A stretch of DNA of 32,580 nucleotides from an uncultured Mycoplasmatota bacterium. GTDB taxonomy: Bacteria > Bacillota_I > Bacilli_A > RF39 > UBA660. The position numbers were made by a program, and so were the translations under genes. Each line of letters begins with the position of its first letter. Positions within the stretch are counted from its first letter, which is position 1. This document shows, piece after piece, positions 24,032 through 30,089 of the stretch. The stretch is taken from the NCBI GenBank assembly GCA_945948625.1, contig CAMFBT010000005.1, positions 1 through 32,580 on the forward strand. Direction: 5' to 3'. The notes below the pieces were generated by a model, which was not told where the DNA came from, made no database searches, and saw only the letters and a program-made list of their open reading frames with translations.

Positions 24032-24060
24032 AATATACAATATTTTGAGATAAAAGTCAA
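24032..24060 (-). promoter_or_regulatory. Promoter of the small RNA, overlapping the toxin stop codon
   Basis: On the minus strand TTGACT (24055-24060) and TATATT (24032-24037) are 17 bp apart. The TGA stop of the MazF-like gene lies within the TTGACT box. Confidence 0.7.
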
Positions 24061-24758
24061 ATGTTTTTGGTGAATTTTTCTATTAGTTCTTTATCAATTT
24101 GATTCATAACTTCATTTGAACATCTTTCTTTGCCAATAAAGTCATATTCATTAATTGGTTTAAAGATTCTAGTTTTTGATATAGTAGTGATTAAACTACA
24201 GCAAGCATAAGTATTTTTTTGATTGCTTTTGTAATAAGTTAATAGTGTATATAATTTTCTTATTTTTACTTTTTCTTCAATAGTCAGTTCTTTATTTTCA
24301 AAATCTAATTCTTCTTTAATTCCAATTTTTAATAACTCTTTTTTTATCTTATCAATTAATTTATCAATAACAAGACTATTTAAATTAAGATTAAATTTAC
24401 TTTTTTTTGATGTTAATGGTATAACTGTTAGAATATTATTTTTAGGATTGTCATAATTATTAAGTACGATTGCAAAATGTACTTGAGACATTTCTGAACC
24501 AAGGTTGACACCAAAGTCAACTTTTATAATAGTTCCTCTTTTATATGTTTTATATGTTTTATATGTTTTTGTTTCATATTTGTTAGTTTCTGTTAAGAGT
24601 AGTTTTGAATTTTTCAATAGCCATTCATCTAAATAAGCAAACTTGTAAGGTAATTTTTTATCTATTATATTATGATAATTAACATATGATGTGTCTAATT
24701 TTATCTTTTCTTTTAAATTATTTTTATTTTTTTCTTTATCTTTTGTATTTGTATTCAT
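24057..24758 (-). CDS. PemK/MazF-like toxin-family protein
   Basis: The 233-aa cytoplasmic protein has a Lys/Asn-rich N-terminal ~70 residues and a PemK/MazF-like fold. RGTIIKVDFG starts at residue 74, then GSEMSQVHFAIVLNNYDN (87-104), TVIPLTSKK (111-119), and a C-terminal ACCSLITTISKTRIFKP (185-201) as in MazF barrels. The family contains endoribonuclease toxins. This longer version, with an N-terminal extension and a helical insert (~125-175), resembles PemK-like proteins that I recall from Bacillota and their phages. No antitoxin gene lies up- or downstream; the only close partner is the predicted RNA beginning at its stop codon. A triple KTY repeat (64-72) comes from 9-bp direct repeats. 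Whether it is an active RNase is unproven. Confidence 0.8.
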   Translation of the reverse strand: MNTNTKDKEKNKNNLKEKIKLDTSYVNYHNIIDKKLPYKFAYLDEWLLKNSKLLLTETNKYETKTYKTYKTYKRGTIIKVDFGVNLGSEMSQVHFAIVLNNYDNPKNNILTVIPLTSKKSKFNLNLNSLVIDKLIDKIKKELLKIGIKEELDFENKELTIEEKVKIRKLYTLLTYYKSNQKNTYACCSLITTISKTRIFKPINEYDFIGKERCSNEVMNQIDKELIEKFTKNI

Positions 24759-24836
24759 TTTATTACTTCCTTTCTTTGCCTCGGTAGACTAATCTTTTTT
24801 GTTTTTAATTTCTTATTTTGAATTGTTGTAATGTTT

Positions 24837-24865
24837 ATTATAGTATAATGTAATTGTTAAGTCAA
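24837..24865 (-). promoter_or_regulatory. Promoter of the MazF-like gene
   Basis: On the minus strand TTGACT (24860-24865) and perfect TATAAT (24837-24842) are 17 bp apart, leaving a ~70-nt untranslated leader. Confidence 0.75.
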
Positions 24866-24883
24866 TATCTTAAAAAAGTAATT

Positions 24884-24911
24884 AAAAAAATACCTAGATA
24901 GGTAGGTATTT
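24884..24911 (-). terminator. Terminator of the cotJ operon
   Basis: On the minus strand AAATACCTA/TAGGTATTT, a perfect 9-bp stem with a 6-nt loop, continues into a T run a few nt after the cotJC stop. Confidence 0.85.
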
Positions 24912-24915
24912 AGTT

Positions 24916-25476
24916 TTATTTATATCCTTTTTTCTTGTATTCATCATATAATTCTTTAAATCTAGTAAAATGAATTATTTCTCTTTGTCTTAAGAAAAGT
25001 AGAGGCCCTATAACATCAGGATCATCTGTTAGATTGATTAGATTTTCATAAACTGCTCTTGCTTTTTGTTCGGCGGCCATATCTTCAGATAGATCGGCGA
25101 TTGGATCTCCGGTTGTGGCAAAGTATGCTACAGTAAATGGAACACCATTTGCATCGGTTGGGTATAGTCCTTTACCATGCTCTGCATAATGAGAATCTAA
25201 TCCTGCTTCTCTTATTTCTTTTAGTGTTGCATCTTTTAGTAATTGATATATCATTGTTGATATCATTTCTACATGGGCTAATTCTTCTGTCCCTATATCA
25301 GTAAGTAATGCTTTTCCTTTATCATCTGGCATAGTATATCTTTGATTTAGATAGCGGAAAGCTGCTGCTAATTCACCATTGGCTCCACCATATTGTGTTA
25401 CTAAATATTTTGCCATTCTTAGATCTTTTTTCTTTATATTAACGGGGTATTCTAATGATTTTACATATTTCCACAT
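24916..25476 (-). CDS. cotJC: Spore coat protein CotJC (manganese catalase-like)
   Basis: This 186-aa ferritin-like protein is homologous to manganese catalases and is a component of the spore inner coat in Bacillus. The ATG at 25476 is chosen because GGGAGGTG precedes it and MWKYVKSLEYP is the canonical N-terminus; an in-frame start 39 nt upstream lies inside the preceding gene. Likely di-metal ligands are Glu35 (GANGELAAA), Glu65 and His68 (TEELAHVE), Glu136 (AAEQKAR) and His169 (RQREIIHF). The middle HYAEHGKGLYP and FATTGDP segments are family-typical. Its ATG overlaps the stop of the upstream cotJAB gene. Expression in the mother cell during sporulation is expected from the family. Confidence 0.93.
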   Translation of the reverse strand: MWKYVKSLEYPVNIKKKDLRMAKYLVTQYGGANGELAAAFRYLNQRYTMPDDKGKALLTDIGTEELAHVEMISTMIYQLLKDATLKEIREAGLDSHYAEHGKGLYPTDANGVPFTVAYFATTGDPIADLSEDMAAEQKARAVYENLINLTDDPDVIGPLLFLRQREIIHFTRFKELYDEYKKKGYK

Positions 25477-25967
25477 TATTTTTGCACCTCCCATGGCCAA
25501 GGTCCGTCGTTCCATAACCAGTTATTTGTTTGTACTGGACTAGATAGTGTTAATGGACCATATTTACTTTCATATAATGCTTTTAATTCTTTTTCTTTAT
25601 TTAAATATGTGTTAAATAGATTTAGTGCTGCTTGATCATTTGGATATATATCTAAATATAGTCCTAAATCAATAGTGGCAAATCTTTGTTCATCTATTTG
25701 TAATATTAAATCTTCTCTTTCTCCTGTTGCTTTTAATTCTTGTGGTTTAAATCCGTTATATTCGCTATACAGGTTATTAAACATATTTCCTCTTTTAAAA
25801 CCTTTAAATGTATCTGCTACATCTTTTGATGGATTGTTTTGCATAAATGTATTTTGAAATGCTTGTTGGTAATTCATATCAGTTATCATATTATTTGGAT
25901 TTGTCATAAAGTTCATATCATTATAATTATTATTTAAATAATTATAATAATCGTTATAATTATTCAT
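25476..25967 (-). CDS. cotJB: CotJA-CotJB fused spore coat protein
   Basis: The 163-aa protein joins two normally separate coat polypeptides. Residues 1-~48 are a low-complexity Asn/Tyr/Met-rich leader. Residues ~51-77 (GFKRGNMFNNLYSEYNGFKP) match the short core of CotJA, whose usual pattern is A-x-RGTLF-x-x-LY-x-PY. Residues ~83-163 are CotJB: LILQIDEQRFATIDLGLYLD, PNDQAALNLFNTYL, YESKYGPLT, and the terminal DGPWPWE. In Bacillus, cotJA, cotJB and cotJC are three genes. Here the first two appear merged, and the stop overlaps the cotJC ATG (TAATG). CotJB assignment is firm; the CotJA part rests on a short motif. Confidence 0.85.
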   Translation of the reverse strand: MNNYNDYYNYLNNNYNDMNFMTNPNNMITDMNYQQAFQNTFMQNNPSKDVADTFKGFKRGNMFNNLYSEYNGFKPQELKATGEREDLILQIDEQRFATIDLGLYLDIYPNDQAALNLFNTYLNKEKELKALYESKYGPLTLSSPVQTNNWLWNDGPWPWEVQK

Positions 25968-26114
25968 TTCCTTTTTCCCTCCTAAAATAGGTTATGTTAT
26001 TGGTTATTTTGTGTATAGATAAATACCTATATTGACAAAGTTTTAATTTTTAAATATAATTTTAATGGTGATATTTGTGTTTAATAAGAAGAGAAAAATA
26101 ATTCTTTTTTTTTC

Positions 26115-26143
26115 TTGACAAAAAATTGATAGTGTAGTATTAT
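26115..26143 (+). promoter_or_regulatory. Promoter of the Ytr-like ABC operon
   Basis: Consensus TTGACA (26115-26120) and TATTAT (26138-26143) are separated by 17 bp. Confidence 0.8.
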
Positions 26144-26146
26144 TTA

Positions 26147-26171
26147 ATTGTACTAGTGCAAATAGTACAAT
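26147..26171 (+). promoter_or_regulatory. Operator-like inverted repeat for the GntR/YtrA regulator
   Basis: A perfect 9-bp inverted repeat, ATTGTACTA - 7 nt - TAGTACAAT, begins 3 nt after the -10 box and covers the predicted transcription start. YtrA-subfamily GntR regulators bind such two-fold sites in front of the ABC genes they travel with, and one is encoded in this operon (29047-29412). Binding by that protein is inference. Confidence 0.75.
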
Positions 26172-26198
26172 CATATATTGTTATGGAGGTAAAATAAT

Positions 26199-27095
26199 AT
26201 GATAAAAATTGATAAATTATGTAAAAAGTATGATAAAGATTATGTACTTAAGGATTTATCATGTAGTATTAAAGATAATTCTATTTATGGTTTAGTAGGA
26301 GCAAATGGTTCTGGTAAAAGTACTTTACTTAGAATTATTATGGGAATATATGAAGCTGATAGTGGTGTTATTTCTGTTGATGATGAATCTGTTTATGATA
26401 ATGAGATTTTGAAGCAAAGAATGGTTTTTATTCCTGATGATTTATTTTTTTATCCAGGTTATACTTTATTAGATACTGCTAAATACTATCAATCAATGTA
26501 TAAGAACTTTGATATGGAATATTTGAAAGAACTTGCTTCAATGTTTAATCTTAATTTGAATAAGAAGATTAGTACTTTTTCTAAGGGTATGAAAAGACAA
26601 TGTGCTCTTATATGTGCTATTGCTACTAACTGTGATTATATGTTTTTTGATGAAACTTTTGATGGACTTGATCCAGTTATTAGAAATACTATGAAAAAGG
26701 TTCTTATTAGTCAAATGAATAAAAAGAATACTACAATTATAATGACTAGTCATAATCTTAGAGAACTTGAAGATATTTGTGATAATTTAGGTTTGTTATA
26801 TAAGGGTGGTATTTTATTTGAAAGTGAAATTGATACTATTAAAACTAATATGTATAAAGTTCAAATATCTTTTGATAAGAACTTTGATAAAGATGATTTT
26901 AGTGATTTTGATGTTTTGAGTTTTAAAAAGCAAGGTAGTGTAGCTACTATTATTATTAAGGATCCTGATGGTGTATGTAGGAAGAAGTTAGAAAAGATGA
27001 GACCTTTAATTCTTGATTATTTAACTCTTACTTTAGAAGAAGTATTTATTTATGAAATGGAGGCTTTAGGATATGAATTCAACAAGTTTATTTAA
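26199..27095 (+). CDS. ABC transporter ATP-binding protein (YtrB-like)
   Basis: This 298-aa ATPase of the ABC-2 exporter type pairs with the permease that follows. Walker A is GANGSGKST, the signature FSKGMKRQ, Walker B DYMFFDETFDGLDP, and the switch His lies in MTSHNLRE. A ~80-residue C-terminal extension follows the core domain. TATGGAGG gives a strong start. The gene overlaps the permease by 23 nt. The set (this ATPase, ABC-2 permease, GntR regulator, MacB-type ATPase, FtsX permease) resembles the Bacillus ytr operon, which responds to cell-wall-active antibiotics. Substrate here is unknown. Confidence 0.9.
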   Translation: MIKIDKLCKKYDKDYVLKDLSCSIKDNSIYGLVGANGSGKSTLLRIIMGIYEADSGVISVDDESVYDNEILKQRMVFIPDDLFFYPGYTLLDTAKYYQSMYKNFDMEYLKELASMFNLNLNKKISTFSKGMKRQCALICAIATNCDYMFFDETFDGLDPVIRNTMKKVLISQMNKKNTTIIMTSHNLRELEDICDNLGLLYKGGILFESEIDTIKTNMYKVQISFDKNFDKDDFSDFDVLSFKKQGSVATIIIKDPDGVCRKKLEKMRPLILDYLTLTLEEVFIYEMEALGYEFNKFI

Positions 27096-29034
27096 TTTTA
27101 GTTATTTGAAAGAAAATATTAAGAAATCTAAAGCAATTATTCTTTTATGTATGCTTTTGATTCCTATTGTTAATGGTATTATTTTACTTATGAATTGTAG
27201 TCAAAATGATAATTTCATGCCTAGTATTTATGAATTATCTGGATTAGTTTTGTTTGGTATGTATATTATTCCAATTGTTCTTTCAATTACTTTGTTTAGT
27301 TTTGTTTATAAACGAGGTTCTATTGATTTTTCTTTGTCGATGCCTATTAGTAAGAGACAGATATTTCTTACTAATAGTTTAGGTGGAATTGTTGTTATTT
27401 TACTTATGCAAATTATTAATTTTATTATTACTTTTGTTATTAGCTTGATTTATAATAATCTTATAATTGATAGTAGGATGTTTTTTGATATATTGCTTAT
27501 ATGTTCTATTAGTTATATCTTTGTTTTTGTATCTACTAATATAGCGGTTAGTCTATCTTCTAATAAGATTACGACAGTTATAGTTACTTTACTTATTCTT
27601 TTCTTAATTCCTTTTATTAGTACTTTTATTAGTGAAAATGGTTTTGAGTATAATGGTGATAATAATGCTAGAATTGAATGTATTAGTGATGAATGTATGC
27701 CTAATAATTATCATTGTATTGATATTAATTGTGAAATTGATAAGAAAAATAATATTTACCATAGTAATTTAAATAGAGAAAATAGTATTATTTATACTAT
27801 GCCTTATGAACTTATAAATGAGAATTTCTTTGCTGTTTCTTCTGAAGGTAGTATTAATACTTCTCTTATTAAAATGGGTGTTTTAATTGTTATTTATGCT
27901 TTTGCTGGTCTTATTCTTTTTGAAAGAAAAAAGTTTGAAGTTGTTGATATTTCATTTAAAAGTGAAAAGATGCATATTTTTGTTAGAACTTTAACAACTA
28001 TTCCAATTATTTGTATTTCTTATATTATTCTTAAGGATTTTGGAAGTTCTAGTTATGATTTTTTATCTTTTGTTCTTTTAATTGTTATTATATTTACTTA
28101 TCTTATTGTTTATGATTTAATTACGAGAAAGAAAGTTACTAATTTCTTTAAGATGGCTATTTGTCTAATTATTGTTACTGCATTGGTTGTTATAACTGGA
28201 TGTTTCTTTAATGATGATGAATATGATATTAAAGTTAAAGATATTGAAAAAATTACTTTTTCTGACGAGAATAATTCTAATCTTGGTTATACAAAAAATA
28301 AGAGTGTTATTAATTATGTAATTTCACTTTTACTTGATGATAAGGTAGATGGAGAGGTTTATTATAGTTATCATATTAAGGCTAAAGTTGGAAAAGATAT
28401 TTATAGTTTTAATATTTCCGCTAATAGAGATAATTATGATTATATTAACAATCTTCTTTTAAATGATAAAGATTTTTCTAAATCTTTAAAAAAATATAAA
28501 GATAGTGATATATTTGGTATTGAATTTTATGATGGCTATACAAATGCTAATAGTAATAATAATTTATATGATATGATTATTAATAAATTTAAAAATAATA
28601 AAGGAATCTTTAGTGTTAGAAGTGATAATAATTCTTTATTTAATATTACTTTGTATATTTATGATAATTATAATGTTAAAACAATTAATTTTGATGTTAG
28701 CGATGATAAAGATTTAGTTTTAGCTATTCTTAGATATTATAATTCTAATGCTAAGAAATATCTTGATAATATTAGTAAAAATAATGGCTATATTTATTCT
28801 TATTATATTGATGGTAATTATTATAGTGGGTCTTATTCTGATATAGAGAAGTTTATTGTTGATAATATTGATGATGATATTGATATTAATAAGAGTTATA
28901 GTTATATTACTATGTATGGTAGTATTGGTAAAACTGTATTTTTAACAAATAAAGTTGATGAACTTAATTTAATTAAGGATAAATATAAATCTGATGATTT
29001 AGTTATTGATGGTGAGACTGATGATGACATGTAG
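27073..29034 (+). CDS. ABC-2 type permease with large C-terminal domain
   Basis: The 653-aa protein begins within the 3' end of the ATPase gene (GGAGG at 27059). The N-terminal ~380 residues hold about six to eight membrane spans, with a Cys- and Asn-rich extracytoplasmic loop near residues 190-245 (CISDECMPNNYHCIDINCE). The last span (FKMAICLIIVTALVVITGCFF) is followed by a ~270-residue polar domain rich in Asp, Asn and Tyr with beta-strand character. This resembles the DUF6449-type tail I recall from permeases in YtrA-controlled operons. It is about twice the size of YtrC or YtrD. The substrate is unknown; export or sensing of a cell-envelope compound is a family-level guess. Confidence 0.8.
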   Translation: MNSTSLFNFSYLKENIKKSKAIILLCMLLIPIVNGIILLMNCSQNDNFMPSIYELSGLVLFGMYIIPIVLSITLFSFVYKRGSIDFSLSMPISKRQIFLTNSLGGIVVILLMQIINFIITFVISLIYNNLIIDSRMFFDILLICSISYIFVFVSTNIAVSLSSNKITTVIVTLLILFLIPFISTFISENGFEYNGDNNARIECISDECMPNNYHCIDINCEIDKKNNIYHSNLNRENSIIYTMPYELINENFFAVSSEGSINTSLIKMGVLIVIYAFAGLILFERKKFEVVDISFKSEKMHIFVRTLTTIPIICISYIILKDFGSSSYDFLSFVLLIVIIFTYLIVYDLITRKKVTNFFKMAICLIIVTALVVITGCFFNDDEYDIKVKDIEKITFSDENNSNLGYTKNKSVINYVISLLLDDKVDGEVYYSYHIKAKVGKDIYSFNISANRDNYDYINNLLLNDKDFSKSLKKYKDSDIFGIEFYDGYTNANSNNNLYDMIINKFKNNKGIFSVRSDNNSLFNITLYIYDNYNVKTINFDVSDDKDLVLAILRYYNSNAKKYLDNISKNNGYIYSYYIDGNYYSGSYSDIEKFIVDNIDDDIDINKSYSYITMYGSIGKTVFLTNKVDELNLIKDKYKSDDLVIDGETDDDM

Positions 29035-29046
29035 AGGTGATTTTGT

Positions 29047-29412
29047 ATGAAACAGATTATGATTAATTTGGATTATCAAAGTAGAGTACCTATATATGAA
29101 CAAATTGTTAACAATATTGAAAAATATGTTGCTCTTGGTATATTGGAAGCAAGAACTCAGATTCCTTCTATTAGAGAGATGGCTAGTAATTTGGGTATTA
29201 ATCCTAATACGGTTAAGAAAAGTTATGATATATTAGAAAGCAATGGTGTTATTACCACGATTAGTACTAAAGGTACTTTTATAGCAGATGATACAAAGAA
29301 AGCTACGAATGATAAAATTGAAAAAGAGATTAATATTATTAGAGATAAGATTAATGAACTTACTAAAATGGGAATTGGTTATGATGAAATTATAGAAAGG
29401 ATTAAGAAATGA
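29047..29412 (+). CDS. ytrA: GntR family transcriptional regulator (YtrA subfamily)
   Basis: The 121-aa DNA-binding protein has a GntR winged helix (VPIYEQIVNNIEKYVALG, IPSIREMASNLGINPNTVKK, YDILESNGVI) and only a short C-terminal helical tail for dimerisation. That tail, rather than a FadR or UTRA effector domain, is what defines the YtrA subfamily. Such proteins autorepress the ABC genes they accompany. It is third in the operon, not first as in Bacillus. The next ATPase gene overlaps its stop (ATGA). The inverted repeat at 26147-26171 is its likely operator. Confidence 0.92.
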   Translation: MKQIMINLDYQSRVPIYEQIVNNIEKYVALGILEARTQIPSIREMASNLGINPNTVKKSYDILESNGVITTISTKGTFIADDTKKATNDKIEKEINIIRDKINELTKMGIGYDEIIERIKK

Positions 29413-30089
29413 AAATATTAGAGGTTAATAATTTATGTAAAAATTATGGTAAGGGGACTACTTTGGTTAAAGCACTTGACGATGTATCTTTTTCTGTAGA
29501 AGAGGGTGATTTTGTAGCTATAGTAGGTTCTTCTGGTAGTGGAAAGAGTACTTTACTACATATTCTTGGTGCAGTTGATAAACCTACTAGTGGAAAAGTT
29601 ACTATTGGTGGTGTTGATGTTTTTAAGCAAAAGGATGATGCTTTAGCTGTTTTTAGAAGAAGAAAAGTTGGTCTTATTTATCAATTTTATAATTTAATTC
29701 CTATTCTTGATGTTTATGAAAATATGACTTTACCTATTATGCTTGATGGTAAAAAAGTTGATGAAAAATATTTAAAGGAATTAATTGAAATACTTGGATT
29801 AGAGAGGAGAACTAATCATTTGCCTAATGAACTTTCTGGAGGACAACAACAGAGAGTATCTATTGGAAGAGCACTTATTTGTAAGCCAGATATTATATTA
29901 GCGGATGAACCTACAGGAAATCTTGATTCTAAATCTAGTAAGGATATTATTGATTTACTTAAACTATCTAATGAAAAATATAAACAAACTATTATTATGA
30001 TTACACATGATATGAATCTTGCTAAAGAAGCTAATAGAATTATTACTTTAGATGATGGTAAAATAGTTAAGGATGAGAAGATAAAATGA
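29409..30089 (+). CDS. ABC transporter ATP-binding protein (MacB/YtrE-like)
   Basis: The 226-aa ATPase is of the MacB/LolD/BceA class. Walker A is GSSGSGKST, Q-loop GLIYQFYNLIPI, signature LSGGQQQR, Walker B IILADEPTGNLDS and switch HDMN. It overlaps both neighbours by 4 nt (ATGA), so it is translationally coupled to the regulator upstream and the FtsX permease downstream. The pair probably works as a mechanotransmission-type transporter in envelope defence, as for related systems. The exact ligand cannot be inferred. Confidence 0.93.
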   Translation: MKILEVNNLCKNYGKGTTLVKALDDVSFSVEEGDFVAIVGSSGSGKSTLLHILGAVDKPTSGKVTIGGVDVFKQKDDALAVFRRRKVGLIYQFYNLIPILDVYENMTLPIMLDGKKVDEKYLKELIEILGLERRTNHLPNELSGGQQQRVSIGRALICKPDIILADEPTGNLDSKSSKDIIDLLKLSNEKYKQTIIMITHDMNLAKEANRIITLDDGKIVKDEKIK

